A program made the position numbers and the translations under genes. A model generated the notes under the pieces. That model was given only the letters and a program-made list of their open reading frames with translations, was not told the origin of the DNA and did not search any database. 64,000 nucleotides of DNA from Colicola sp016286205 (lineage in GTDB: Bacteria > Bacteroidota > Bacteroidia > Bacteroidales > Paludibacteraceae), in NCBI GenBank assembly GCA_016286205.1, contig JAEESF010000002.1:62001-126000 (forward strand), read 5' to 3'. Shown here piece by piece: positions 8,161 to 16,516 of the stretch (positions are counted from its first letter, which is position 1; the number at the start of each line of letters is the position of its first letter).

Positions 8161-9516
8161 ATGAAAAAACTTCTACTCACTTTGATGTGCGCGGCGTGCG
8201 TAATGGCGGCAGATGCCTCGGAAGGCGCGCTAAAAGGACTCTTCACAATCAATGCCGAGGGCGGCAGAATTGCATTCTCGCAGGGCAACTTGCAATATAA
8301 GAAGCAAGGAAAACACGCTACGGCACAGGACAGTCTGGTTGGCATCTGGCGGTTTGCCGAGCATCAGTATGACGTGATTGGAGAATACAATATCCAGAAC
8401 CTGAGCAATGACGATTGGATCAGTTTCTTCGGATGGGGCACAAGCGGATTTAAAAACACTGCAACAGACCCCTATGCCGTGTGCTATATGCCCTGGGTAA
8501 TAGACAAAGGAACGATTAATGATACTTACAACGCCTACGGGTACGGCCCTTCCACCCACAGGCCAGATGCGGACCTGGTGGGCACGAGCGCTTATTACGA
8601 TTGGGGCGTTTACAATGCCATCTCGAACGGTGGCGACCAACCGGGTTTGTGGCGACTGATGTCAAAGGCCGAGTGGGAATATCTGCTCGGTAGCCGCGCA
8701 AATGCGAAGACGCTTTTTACTCTAGCGAATGTGGACGGAACAAACGGTTTCATTATCTTCCCGGACGACTGGACAGCTATTGACACGATACCTTTTGTGC
8801 CCATCATTTCTGACTCGACTACGTCTCAGTACAATTCGGATGGCAGCGTGAGTTGGGTACATCCGCGCTCGTGGAAAAAAGATTATTTCGCGGATAATAT
8901 TTACACCTTGGCGCAATGGGAAGCCATGGAAGCGCAAGGTGCTGTTTTCTTGCCTGCCGAGGGTTGGCGCGGTGCTACCAGGAAAGGTCAGGACTGCAAC
9001 TATTGGACCTCAACGCATTACAACGAGAGGTACTCTTTCCGCTTTCTGACCAACAACGGGGTTGTTGATGCCGCGTATAGCGGGAGCGGTGACCGATATT
9101 TGGGTTTCTCCGTGAGACTGGTGCAAGATTATGTCGCCCTGTCCACCATCTCGTTGGACAAAGACTCGCTGAGCATCAACATCGGTGACTCGGATACGCT
9201 TAGAGTAGTTGTAGCGCCCGAGGATGCCACTTTTAACCAAGTGGTATGGAGCTCAGACGATGAGTCGGTTGCGACCGTTGAGAATGGTATTGTGACCGCG
9301 GTGGGAACGGGAAATGCCCACATCACTGCCACGGCATCGGACAGCGAGACCGGAGAGAAGACGGCCGTTTGCGCGATAACGGTGTATGATCTGGCAGCGA
9401 TTGATGCACCGCAAACAACTATCAAGGCGCGTAAATGCATAGATGCGAATGGATTTTTCTATATCATTCTGCCCGACGGCACACGCATCAATGCGCAAGG
9501 GATAAGTCTGCAGTAG
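8161..9516 (+). CDS. Secreted lectin-fold-like (FISUMP/DUF1566-like) protein with Big_2 Ig domain
   Basis: 451 aa. Signal peptide MKKLLLTLMCAACVMAADAS. The N-terminal domain carries the repeated family pattern EGALKGLFTIN, IAFSQGNLQY, WRFAEHQYDVIG, FFGWG, GLWRLMSKAEWEYLL, FIIFPDDW, GAVFLPAEGWR, NYWTSTHYN, FSVRLVQDY, shared with the 44949 and 42439 genes. The NYWTSTHY...VRLV ending resembles FISUMP/DUF1566 C-type-lectin-like folds (inference). A Big_2 Ig-like domain follows (about residues 323-410: SIDLDKDS-like strand, VVWSSDDESVATVENGIVTA). The C-terminus ends with the GxxxNAQG tail seen in the BspA-like proteins. Probably surface exposed; ligand unknown. The Met at 8134 is an alternative start. 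Confidence 0.8.
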   Translation: MKKLLLTLMCAACVMAADASEGALKGLFTINAEGGRIAFSQGNLQYKKQGKHATAQDSLVGIWRFAEHQYDVIGEYNIQNLSNDDWISFFGWGTSGFKNTATDPYAVCYMPWVIDKGTINDTYNAYGYGPSTHRPDADLVGTSAYYDWGVYNAISNGGDQPGLWRLMSKAEWEYLLGSRANAKTLFTLANVDGTNGFIIFPDDWTAIDTIPFVPIISDSTTSQYNSDGSVSWVHPRSWKKDYFADNIYTLAQWEAMEAQGAVFLPAEGWRGATRKGQDCNYWTSTHYNERYSFRFLTNNGVVDAAYSGSGDRYLGFSVRLVQDYVALSTISLDKDSLSINIGDSDTLRVVVAPEDATFNQVVWSSDDESVATVENGIVTAVGTGNAHITATASDSETGEKTAVCAITVYDLAAIDAPQTTIKARKCIDANGFFYIILPDGTRINAQGISLQ

Positions 9517-9533
9517 GCAAGAGACTAGACTTC

Positions 9534-9645
9534 TGTCTCGATTATATCGCACTAATAACGCACTTATAACGCACTTATAACGCACTTATAACGCACTAAA
9601 TTTGGCATGCTTTTTTGTTGGTATTATATACGTAGTATATAATAC
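9534..9645 (+). repeat. 11-bp tandem array plus palindrome (intergenic element copy 1)
   Basis: After GTCTC at 9535, consecutive 11-mers start at 9540: GATTATATCGC, ACTAATAACGC, three copies of ACTTATAACGC, then ACTAAATTTGG (ends 9605). A T-run follows, then a perfect palindrome at 9621-9645 (11-bp arms GTATTATATAC around GTA). A near-identical copy lies at 45891-46018. Confidence 0.95.
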
Positions 9646-9759
9646 TGTTGAGTTAGTGTAGTTAGGCGAAAATGAAAGGAAAATCCGCATAAAATGCGGG
9701 TCATAGAAGCTATCAAATAAGACAAAATTGCATTTTGTCACACAAAAAGTGCGAGAAAA

Positions 9760-9791
9760 TTTGCGTATGTAAAATTTTTGTAGTACTTTTG
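9760..9791 (+). promoter_or_regulatory. Promoter for the leader ORF and 9964 lipoprotein
   Basis: TTTG at 9760-9763 and TACTTTTG at 9784-9791, spaced 20 bp. The predicted transcript begins near 9798 and carries a leader of about 165 nt before the lipoprotein gene. The rest of the 9517-9963 gap holds the repeat element, leader ORF and hairpin listed separately. Confidence 0.75.
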
Positions 9792-9827
9792 CCACACAAA
9801 GAGAAAGTTAGCAGAATAAGAAACAAA

Positions 9828-9869
9828 ATGTTCTATTTGCCACCCCCCCCATATACGAAGGGCTCATAA
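9828..9869 (+). CDS. Candidate 13-residue proline-rich leader peptide
   Basis: Short ORF MFYLPPPPYTKGS about 30 nt after a consensus promoter and 31 nt before a terminator-like hairpin. The four prolines are encoded by CCA plus a run of eight Cs (9843-9850). Four consecutive prolines are a known cause of ribosome stalling unless EF-P acts. The arrangement promoter, short ORF, hairpin with U-run, gene is that of an attenuator, so control of the 9964 gene by translation of this peptide is possible. No ribosome-binding site is clear, and the ORF could be a chance reading frame in an untranslated leader or small RNA. Confidence 0.4.
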   Translation: MFYLPPPPYTKGS

Positions 9870-9899
9870 TCACAGCAGAAGCCATATTCGCAACGCCAT

Positions 9900-9942
9900 A
9901 AGCGATGCCGGATTTTTATGTCCGTCATCGCTTGTTTTTTAT
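9900..9942 (+). terminator. Intrinsic terminator/attenuator hairpin before the 9964 gene
   Basis: Stem AAGCGATG (9900-9907) with CATCGCTT (9926-9933), extended by CGGA/TCCG after one mismatch, loop of 8, followed by six Ts (9935-9940). It lies inside the leader, 22 nt before the lipoprotein start codon, so read-through must be conditional or partial. Confidence 0.75.
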
Positions 9943-9963
9943 TAACTCAAAAAATATCAAATT

Positions 9964-10605
9964 ATGAAGAAAATCTTCTTGGCACTTATGTGCTTTGCAA
10001 GTGTAACGGTGTTTGCATCTTGCGGTAATTCAAGTAACAATTCCCAAACAACGGATGAGCAACCCGCTCAAGAACAAGCAGCCAGAGCGATTGACACCAA
10101 GGATGTCATTGAGCCACTTTTTCTGAGCGAAGAGGAGTATACCACTCAAGGTTACGATATCAATCCGAACATCTTGGATGAGATGAAAAACATCTATGGC
10201 ATTGACGGATTCGGCCGTCTCAAAGGCTCGGATATCCAGACTGCACATTCGTTTACAGGGCAAGGTGAGTTTTCTTCTGTTACTGACGGATTTATGTTCG
10301 AATTCGTACTGAAGGATGGAGCCACTTACAGACATGATGTTTTCCGTAGTTACGCAAAACACTTGTATGACCTTTGCAAAAAAGCCGCTGACGACGGCAA
10401 AATATACGAAGGTTTCTGGAATGGCGCAAAAGAAGTTTCTTTCGAGCAGAGCATTTCAGTTGTAAACAAAAAGCAAAACAATCGTAGTATGGCTTCTTTC
10501 TATTTCATCAATCAGGGTGTTCCCCGTAAAGTAGAAGTCATCGAGCGCAGTATGAAAGACGACGGATTCTGTGAGATGCAAGTCAGGTTTGAACGCAAAG
10601 AATAA
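9964..10605 (+). CDS. Hypothetical lipoprotein behind an attenuator-like leader
   Basis: 213 aa. Signal peptide with lipobox VFASC (Cys20), then a low-complexity Ser/Asn/Gln linker (residues 21-45) and a globular domain containing NILDEMKNIYGIDGFGRL, FMFEFVLKDGATYRHDVF and KVEVIERSMKDDGFCEMQV. No known domain is recognised. It is monocistronic as far as can be seen: promoter and leader upstream, terminator-like hairpin just after the stop, rpsA promoter beyond. Location is probably the outer membrane or periplasmic face. The leader with its hairpin is the most informative hint of regulation. Confidence 0.75.
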   Translation: MKKIFLALMCFASVTVFASCGNSSNNSQTTDEQPAQEQAARAIDTKDVIEPLFLSEEEYTTQGYDINPNILDEMKNIYGIDGFGRLKGSDIQTAHSFTGQGEFSSVTDGFMFEFVLKDGATYRHDVFRSYAKHLYDLCKKAADDGKIYEGFWNGAKEVSFEQSISVVNKKQNNRSMASFYFINQGVPRKVEVIERSMKDDGFCEMQVRFERKE

Positions 10606-10606
10606 T

Positions 10607-10632
10607 CCCCACCGCGTGGAGGTTTTCTTTTG
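10607..10632 (+). terminator. Probable intrinsic terminator after the 9964 lipoprotein
   Basis: CCCCAC (10607-10612) can pair, with one mismatch, with GTGGAGG (10616-10622), followed by TTTTCTTTT. The stem is short and imperfect. Confidence 0.5.
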
Positions 10633-10693
10633 CGCCAATAACAAGCCATTTTTACAGAAAAACTCAAATAAATTTGATTTTTTGGTTCAAAGA

Positions 10694-10725
10694 CTTGTGT
10701 ATTCCAAATTTTTGTAGTACCTTTG
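10694..10725 (+). promoter_or_regulatory. rpsA promoter
   Basis: CTTG at 10694-10697 and TACCTTTG at 10718-10725, spaced 20 bp. Confidence 0.75.
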
Positions 10726-10731
10726 CACGCT

Positions 10732-10854
10732 TTTTCCGCGAAAAAGAGGAAAAAGGCTAACTTATTGTTTAACCCTTTAACGGGATTTTGGTATAACTTG
10801 ATATCCAATCTGGGATATAGAGCATACTGATTCCCACCCCATTATCTACCAATT
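10732..10854 (+). promoter_or_regulatory. rpsA 5' untranslated leader
   Basis: About 120 nt from the predicted transcription start to the ATG, long for this window where many leaders are under 40 nt. It contains the hairpin ATATCC (10801-10806)/GGATAT (10813-10818). S1 autoregulates its own translation in other bacteria, so a structured leader is expected, but no known motif is recognised. Confidence 0.4.
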
Positions 10855-12681
10855 ATGGCAGAAAATCTTTCTCTCCAGAACTTCGACTGGGATGCCTATG
10901 AAGCCCAAAAGCAAGGCACAAAAAACGAAGTAGAAACCCAAAAGTATAACGAAAGTCTGAGCGCCATCAAGGACAATGAAGTCGTTGAGGGTACTGTAAT
11001 CAGCATCAACAAACGTGAAGTAGTTGTCAACGTAGGTTACAAATCGGACGGTATCGTTCCTGCCGCTGAGTTTCGTTACAATCCTGACCTGAAAGTAGGC
11101 GACAAAGTAGAAGTTTTCATTCAAAGTCAGGAAGACAAAAAAGGTCAGTTGGTTCTCTCGCACAAAGAAGCACGCACCGCTCGCGCTTGGGACCGCGTAA
11201 ATGAGGCTTACAACAATGGTGAAATCGTAACGGGTTACATCAAGTATCGCTCGAAAGGTGGTATGATTGTTGACGTCCTGGGCATGGAAGCCTTCCTGCC
11301 GGGCAGCCAAATTGACGTGAAACCTGTTCGCGACTACGACGTATTCCTGGAGAAGACCATGGAATTCAAGATTGTTAAACTGAATCCTGAGTTCCGCAAT
11401 GTAGTGGTAAGCCACAAAGCCCTGATTGAGGCTGAGCTTGAGGCACAGAAGCAAGAGATTGTTTCGAAACTCGAAAAAGGTCAGGTACTCGAAGGAACCG
11501 TTAAGAACATCACAAACTATGGTGTATTTATCGACCTGGGCGGCGTAGACGGTTTGATCCACATCACCGACCTGAGTTGGGGCCGCGTAAACGATCCTCA
11601 CGAGATCGTTCAACTCGACCAAAAGATCAATGTCGTTATCCTGGATTTCGACGACGAAAAGAAACGTATTGCTCTCGGTTTGAAGCAGTTGGCACCTCAT
11701 CCATGGGATGCACTGGATCCAAACCTGAAAGTAGGTGACAAAGTTCACGGTAAAGTAGTTGTAATGGCAGACTACGGCGCATTTGTTGAAATAGCAGAAG
11801 GCGTAGAGGGTCTTGTTCACGTCAGCGAAATGAGTTGGAGTCAACACCTCCGCAGCGCAAACGACTTCCTGAAAGTTGGCGACGAGGTAGATGCCGTTAT
11901 TCTGACTCTGGACCGCGCAGAGCGCAAGATGTCGCTTGGTATCAAGCAACTGAAAGACGATCCTTGGGCAAACGTAGAGACCAAGTATGCAGTTGGTACT
12001 CGCCACTTTGCAAAAGTTCGCAACTTCACCAACTTCGGTGTATTTGTTGAGATCGAAGAGGGCGTAGACGGTCTGATTCACATCAGCGACCTCAGTTGGA
12101 CCAAGAAAATCAAACACCCGAATGAGTTCACCCAGATTGGTGCTCAGATCGAGGTTGTTGTTCTTGACATCGATGTTGCCAACCGCCGCTTGAGCCTTGG
12201 TCACAAACAACTCGAGGAGAATCCTTGGGAAGAATTGGAAGCTAAATTTGGCGTAGATACCATCGTAGATGGTAAGGTAGTTGAACTGAATGACAAGGGC
12301 GCCGTTATCTCGCTAGAAGATGGCGTAGAAGGCTTCTGCACCACTCGTCACCTCCAGAAAGAGGACAAGAGCGCTGTTGCAGTTGGCGACGTACTGCCGT
12401 TCAAGGTAATTGAGTTCAACCGCGACGCGAAACGTATTCTCGTAAGCCACCTCCGCACATGGGAGGAGCGCAAAGAAGCACCTGCAAAGGCTACCAAGAA
12501 AGCCGCTAAGGCAGAGGAGCCACAAGTAGAGATGCCTAAGGTTGAGAAGACCACTCTGGGTGACCTGAGTGCGTTGGCAGAACTGAAAGCTTCGATGGAA
12601 GCAGAAGAGAAGCCTGCAAAGAAAGCGCCAGCCAAGAAAGCTGCCACCAAGAAAGCAGAAAAGAAAGAGGATGCTGAATAA
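10855..12681 (+). CDS. rpsA: 30S ribosomal protein S1
   Basis: 608 aa. RNA-binding ribosomal protein needed for translation initiation on most mRNAs. It shows six S1 (OB-fold) repeats, with recurring patterns such as EGTVKNITNYGVFIDLGGVDG, GLIHITDLSWGRVNDPHE and KRIALGLKQLAPHPWD; the central four are closest to each other. The N-terminus MAENLSLQNFDWDAYE is typical of Bacteroidetes S1. The C-terminal tail after about residue 540 is a low-complexity Lys/Ala/Glu stretch (AKKAPAKKAATKKAEKKED). Single gene with its own promoter, leader and strong terminator, convergent with argS. Confidence 0.97.
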   Translation: MAENLSLQNFDWDAYEAQKQGTKNEVETQKYNESLSAIKDNEVVEGTVISINKREVVVNVGYKSDGIVPAAEFRYNPDLKVGDKVEVFIQSQEDKKGQLVLSHKEARTARAWDRVNEAYNNGEIVTGYIKYRSKGGMIVDVLGMEAFLPGSQIDVKPVRDYDVFLEKTMEFKIVKLNPEFRNVVVSHKALIEAELEAQKQEIVSKLEKGQVLEGTVKNITNYGVFIDLGGVDGLIHITDLSWGRVNDPHEIVQLDQKINVVILDFDDEKKRIALGLKQLAPHPWDALDPNLKVGDKVHGKVVVMADYGAFVEIAEGVEGLVHVSEMSWSQHLRSANDFLKVGDEVDAVILTLDRAERKMSLGIKQLKDDPWANVETKYAVGTRHFAKVRNFTNFGVFVEIEEGVDGLIHISDLSWTKKIKHPNEFTQIGAQIEVVVLDIDVANRRLSLGHKQLEENPWEELEAKFGVDTIVDGKVVELNDKGAVISLEDGVEGFCTTRHLQKEDKSAVAVGDVLPFKVIEFNRDAKRILVSHLRTWEERKEAPAKATKKAAKAEEPQVEMPKVEKTTLGDLSALAELKASMEAEEKPAKKAPAKKAATKKAEKKEDAE

Positions 12682-12713
12682 ATCCTAACCCGTTAGATCG
12701 GGACTTTCAAAAG

Positions 12714-12747
12714 AAATAGCGGACCATTTGGCCCGCTATTTTTTTAC
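12714..12747 (+). terminator. Intrinsic terminator after rpsA
   Basis: AAATAGCGG (12714-12722) pairs with CCGCTATTT, followed by a T-run reaching 12745. The same hairpin stands 13 nt from the end of convergent argS. Confidence 0.9.
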
Positions 12748-12759
12748 TTTATATTGCAA

Positions 12760-14538
12760 TTACATTCTCTCCGGCATCTCTATACCAAGGAGTGCAAAGG
12801 CACTCTTCAGCACTTTGGCCACATTAGCCGAGAGCAACAGACGAAGCGCTTTCTTCTGAGCGTCAGGCTCGTTGAGGATACTCAGATCGTGGTAGAACGA
12901 GTTGAAATCGCACGCGAGCGAATACGCATAGTTGCATATAACCGCGGGCGAGAAATCATCGCCGGCCGTGCGAACAACAGAAGGATATTCGCAGAGGCGT
13001 TGGATGAGCGCCAGTTCTTTCGGATCAAGGCTAGAGGCGAGAGGCGAGAGGTTAGCGGTATCGGCCTTGCGGAGAACGCTTTGTATACGCGCGTATGTAT
13101 ACTGTATAAAAGGTCCGGTGTTGCCATTGAAGTCGATTGACTCGGCGGGATTGAACAGCATATTCTTGCGTGGATCGACCTTGAGGATGAAATATTTCAA
13201 TGCACCAAGGCCCACCTTGCGAGCAATCTCGTCCGCCTCTTGCGGCGTAATGCCTTGGAGGGTGTTGACTTTGTCCTTGCTGATCTCGCGCGCATCGGCA
13301 ACCATCTTGTCCATCAAATCGTCTGCATCGACGACCGTTCCTTCGCGGCTCTTCATCTTGCCATTAGGCAACTCAACCATGCCATAAGAGAAATGGACCA
13401 GTTCCTTACCAAACGGGAATCCGAGGCGATCGAGCAAGATAGACAGGACCTTAAAATGGTATTCCTGTTCGTTGCCCACGACATAAACCATCTTATCGAT
13501 CGGATAATCCTGGAAACGCAGTTTGGCAGTGCCGATATCTTGGGTCATATAGACAGACGTACCATCCGAGCGGAGCAGCAATTTTTCGTCCAAGCCATCC
13601 TTGGTGAGATCGGCCCAGACAGAGCCATCTTCGCGGCGATAGAACTGGCCAGAAGCGAGTCCCTTCTCTACCTCAGATTTTCCCTCGAGATAGGTATTGG
13701 ATTCGTAATAAATCTTATCGAACGAAACTCCCATTCGGCGGTAAGTCTCATCAAAGCCCGCATATACCCAATTGTTCATTTTGGTCCAAAGGTCGCGTAC
13801 TTCAGGATCGTTGGCTTCCCAACGGCGAAGCATCTCTTGCGCCTCAAGCATCAGCGGCGCTTCGCGTTTGGCGGTCTCTTCATCCTTGCCATCCGCCATC
13901 AGTTCAGCAATTTGCTTCTTATACTCTTTGTCGAAGCGAACGTAGTAATCACCGATGAGATGGTCGCCCTTTTTGCCCGATGATTCGGGTGTCTCGCCAT
14001 TGCCAAACTTGAGCCAAGCCAACATCGACTTGCAGATATGAATACCGCGGTCGTTGACGATATTGGTCTTAACGACTTGCCATCCGTTAGCCTCTTGGAT
14101 CTGAGCGATAGAGAAACCCAACAGATTGTTGCGCACGTGGCCCAGATGGAGAGGTTTGTTGGTGTTAGGCGAAGAATACTCGACCATCATCAGTTGGTCA
14201 CGATTGGGCAGACGACCGTAGTTAGCGTCTGCATCGATAGCCTGCAACTGTTTTACCCAGAAACCATCGTCAATGACCAAGTTCAGGAAGCCCTGGACCG
14301 CATTGAAACGAGCAATCAGCCCTGAGCCATCAGCCATCAGTTTCTCGCCAATCTCCGCAGCCACTTGTGCAGGCGCCTTACGCGCCGCTTTGACAAACGG
14401 AAAGACAACCAACGTGATGTTGCCCTCAAACTCAGGACGCGTTTTCTGCAATTGAATCTGTGCGTCCGCGGCCTCTATGCCATAGAGTGCCTTAACAGCC
14501 TCTTTGGCCAGTGTAGATATTTGTTGTTCTAATGTCAT
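12760..14538 (-). CDS. argS: Arginine--tRNA ligase
   Basis: 592 aa, cytoplasmic class I aminoacyl-tRNA synthetase charging tRNA-Arg. Seen: N-terminal tRNA-binding domain, the HIGH-like signature HLGHVRNNLLG after SSPNTNKPL (about residue 117), YVVGNEQEYHFKVL, and KMKSREGTVVDADDL in place of a canonical KMSKS, as is usual in many ArgS. The DALR anticodon-binding domain closes the protein. Two short in-frame heptamer-repeat segments sit between conserved blocks: LMADGSGLIARF (about residue 68) and ANLSPLASSLDPKE (about residue 500). Last gene of the walJ operon; its start overlaps the M23 gene stop by 4 nt. Confidence 0.97.
   Translation of the reverse strand: MTLEQQISTLAKEAVKALYGIEAADAQIQLQKTRPEFEGNITLVVFPFVKAARKAPAQVAAEIGEKLMADGSGLIARFNAVQGFLNLVIDDGFWVKQLQAIDADANYGRLPNRDQLMMVEYSSPNTNKPLHLGHVRNNLLGFSIAQIQEANGWQVVKTNIVNDRGIHICKSMLAWLKFGNGETPESSGKKGDHLIGDYYVRFDKEYKKQIAELMADGKDEETAKREAPLMLEAQEMLRRWEANDPEVRDLWTKMNNWVYAGFDETYRRMGVSFDKIYYESNTYLEGKSEVEKGLASGQFYRREDGSVWADLTKDGLDEKLLLRSDGTSVYMTQDIGTAKLRFQDYPIDKMVYVVGNEQEYHFKVLSILLDRLGFPFGKELVHFSYGMVELPNGKMKSREGTVVDADDLMDKMVADAREISKDKVNTLQGITPQEADEIARKVGLGALKYFILKVDPRKNMLFNPAESIDFNGNTGPFIQYTYARIQSVLRKADTANLSPLASSLDPKELALIQRLCEYPSVVRTAGDDFSPAVICNYAYSLACDFNSFYHDLSILNEPDAQKKALRLLLSANVAKVLKSAFALLGIEMPERM
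13031..13056 (-). repeat. In-frame 7-bp repeat in argS (CTCTCGC type)
   Basis: On the minus strand CTCTCGC-type heptamers, about three copies ending in CTCTAGC. They encode LSPLASSL in the linker before the DALR domain. Confidence 0.85.
14315..14342 (-). repeat. In-frame 7-bp repeat in argS (GGCTGAT type)
   Basis: Four heptamers on the minus strand (AACTGAT, GGCTGAT, GGCTCAG, GGCTGAT). They encode KLMADGSGLI in the N-terminal domain of ArgS. Confidence 0.8.
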
Positions 14539-15779
14539 AATCTAGTGTTATATAGCGCCACAACACTATCGAATTGTGGTCTGTATTTGTCCGGCACAGG
14601 GTCGACAGGCGGACTCTCCATCTTGAGAGGATCGATAGGCGAACCATTCTTCCACACGCGGAAATCGAGGTGTGGGCCAGTAGCTGCGCCTGTGGCACCC
14701 ACGTAGCCTATCAATTCGCCCTGGCTAACATGTTGGCCGACAGCAATATTGGCAAACTTGCTCAAATGGAGATAAGCCGTTGTATATGTGCTGTTGTGAC
14801 GAATCTTGACCATATTGCCCGCTTGGCCTTTGTAGCCTTTTTCGACAACCGTACCATCGCCAATAGAAACAACTGGCGTTCCAGTCGGCGCGGCATAATC
14901 GACACCTGTATGCGGGCGAACAATCTTGAAGACAGGATGCTTGCGAGCATACGAGAAATGGGACGAGATACGTTTGTAGTTGAGCGGAGCCTTGAGGAAC
15001 GCTTTGCGCAGACTCTGTCCCTTCTCGTCAAAATAGCCTCGGCACAATACTTCGCCACTGACAGAATCGGCCAAATCGAACCAATAGGCTTGTTGCCAAC
15101 GACCTCCGTGATAGAAATGGCTGGCATAGATGCGACCAATACCTACTCGCGTCGAATCAACAAATTGCTCGTCGTAGCAAACGCGAATAGAATCGCCTTG
15201 CTGCAACGCAAAGAAATCGATTGTCCAAGCATATATTTCGCTCAGTTCAAGCGCCAATTCTACAGGTAGATCGCGGCTGACCATCGCATTCCACAGACTG
15301 GATTCGATGACCGCCTCAGCGCAACGCTCTTCGATAATCAGCGGCTTTTCGGTATATTCCACATGAGGAGTATCAGTCAGATGCAAGATGACTGCGCGAC
15401 GTCTGTCAGGCAAATAAATCCAGTAGAGCAGCACCTCCTGATGGATGCTATCTGTCTCGCAAGTGTCTCGATAAAGTGCATAGTAGGTTTTGCCCGCGCG
15501 GATAGTTCGTACGTCCAATTCCTCACGCGGAAGAACGCTCACACGGCTAATCTGCAGAGCCGTAGCACCGAGTGTACTGAGAATACCGCCCAAGGTTTGT
15601 CCTTCGGCCACCACACACGTATCAATGCGAAATGAATCGACAGGCAAGCCGAATTCGTAACGGACAGGCTGAGCCTCTTCCGATTCTTGTTCTCCGGACG
15701 AGCGATGGCACGACACCAACAAACCCAACGCACATAGTGCGCAGATAAACAGACCAAGAAACGACCGCTGAGAAATCAT
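14535..15779 (-). CDS. M23 family metallopeptidase, lipoprotein
   Basis: 414 aa. Signal peptide with lipobox LLVSC (Cys24), so probably anchored in a membrane facing the periplasm. The middle region resembles the OapA/SH3-like preamble of cell-wall endopeptidases (VAEGQTLGGILSTLG, CYDEQFVDSTR). The LytM/M23 domain lies at about residues 295-395: HPVFKIVRPHTGVDYAAPTG (metal ligands in HTGVD), TTAYLHLSKFA and GPHLDFRVWKNG (HLDF). It likely cleaves peptidoglycan cross-links or is a non-catalytic activator; the ligands look intact. It overlaps the glycosyltransferase upstream and argS downstream by 4 nt each, so the operon is tightly coupled. Confidence 0.93.
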   Translation of the reverse strand: MISQRSFLGLFICALCALGLLVSCHRSSGEQESEEAQPVRYEFGLPVDSFRIDTCVVAEGQTLGGILSTLGATALQISRVSVLPREELDVRTIRAGKTYYALYRDTCETDSIHQEVLLYWIYLPDRRRAVILHLTDTPHVEYTEKPLIIEERCAEAVIESSLWNAMVSRDLPVELALELSEIYAWTIDFFALQQGDSIRVCYDEQFVDSTRVGIGRIYASHFYHGGRWQQAYWFDLADSVSGEVLCRGYFDEKGQSLRKAFLKAPLNYKRISSHFSYARKHPVFKIVRPHTGVDYAAPTGTPVVSIGDGTVVEKGYKGQAGNMVKIRHNSTYTTAYLHLSKFANIAVGQHVSQGELIGYVGATGAATGPHLDFRVWKNGSPIDPLKMESPPVDPVPDKYRPQFDSVVALYNTRL

Positions 15780-16510
15780 AGTTTAGGATACTTGCGGAAC
15801 CAACTATTGATCTTAAGCCAAATAACGCCCAAGAGGGCTTCGGAAAATATGCCGCCACTCATCTTACTGGTACCCAACACGCGATTGACGAAGATAATAG
15901 GAACTTCCTTAATCTGCGCACCGCAACGATTGGCGGTGAACTTCATTTCTATCTGGAAGGCATAGCCTTTGAAGCGAATTTTGTCTAATTCTATTGTCTC
16001 TAGCGTATGACGCTTGTAGCAAACGAATCCGGCAGTGGTATCGTGGATATTGACCCCCAACACGAAGCGCACGTACTTGCTAGCGAAATAACTCATCAGG
16101 ACACGTCCCATCGGCCAATTCACTACATTCACGCCTGTCACATAGCGGCTACCGATAGCCAAATCGGCCCCCTCGTTGGCACACGCATCGTAAAGTTTGA
16201 GCAGATCTTGCGGATTATGACTGAAGTCTGCATCCATCTCGAAGATATAGTTAGCCTGATGCTCGATAGCCCAACGGAAACCGGTGATATAGGCTGTGCC
16301 CAGTCCCAATTTGCCCGAGCGTTCCACCAGATGGACACGTCCCTTAAACGCACCATTCATCAGATGCTTGACAATAGCGGCAGTGCCATCAGGCGAACCA
16401 TCATCAATCACCAACACATTAAACTCAAGCGGAAGTTCCATCACGGCAGTAATGATCGCCTCGATGTTCTCTCGCTCGTTGTAAGTAGGTATGATTACAA
16501 GTCTTTCCAT
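15776..16510 (-). CDS. Family 2 glycosyltransferase (polyprenol-phosphate mannosyltransferase-like)
   Basis: 244 aa. GT-A fold enzyme of the DPM1 type, transferring a sugar from NDP-sugar to a polyprenyl phosphate at the inner membrane. Seen: VIIPTYNERENIEAI, VLVIDDGSPDGTA (first Asp pair), FEMDADFSHNPQDL (DxD motif), GSRYVTGV, and the C-terminal PIIFVNRVLGTSKMSGGIF that is typical of the family. No transmembrane domain is appended. Second gene of the walJ-GT-M23-argS operon. The sugar donor cannot be told from sequence. Confidence 0.92.
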   Translation of the reverse strand: MERLVIIPTYNERENIEAIITAVMELPLEFNVLVIDDGSPDGTAAIVKHLMNGAFKGRVHLVERSGKLGLGTAYITGFRWAIEHQANYIFEMDADFSHNPQDLLKLYDACANEGADLAIGSRYVTGVNVVNWPMGRVLMSYFASKYVRFVLGVNIHDTTAGFVCYKRHTLETIELDKIRFKGYAFQIEMKFTANRCGAQIKEVPIIFVNRVLGTSKMSGGIFSEALLGVIWLKINSWFRKYPKL

Positions 16511-16516
16511 AGTTTC

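Noticed and set aside
9534..9605. CRISPR array
   Set aside because: Units are directly adjacent 11-mers with no spacers, and no cas gene is in the window.
10846..12210. Long minus-strand open frame of 454 codons over rpsA
   Set aside because: It lies wholly opposite the S1 gene, whose six repeats are unmistakable; no promoter or recognisable domain on the minus strand.
13083..13102. GTATAC-rich near-palindrome inside argS resembling the intergenic palindrome core
   Set aside because: It encodes conserved ArgS residues (QYTYARIQS), the gap between ATAC and GTAT is 4 not 3 bases, and no 11-mer array is near.
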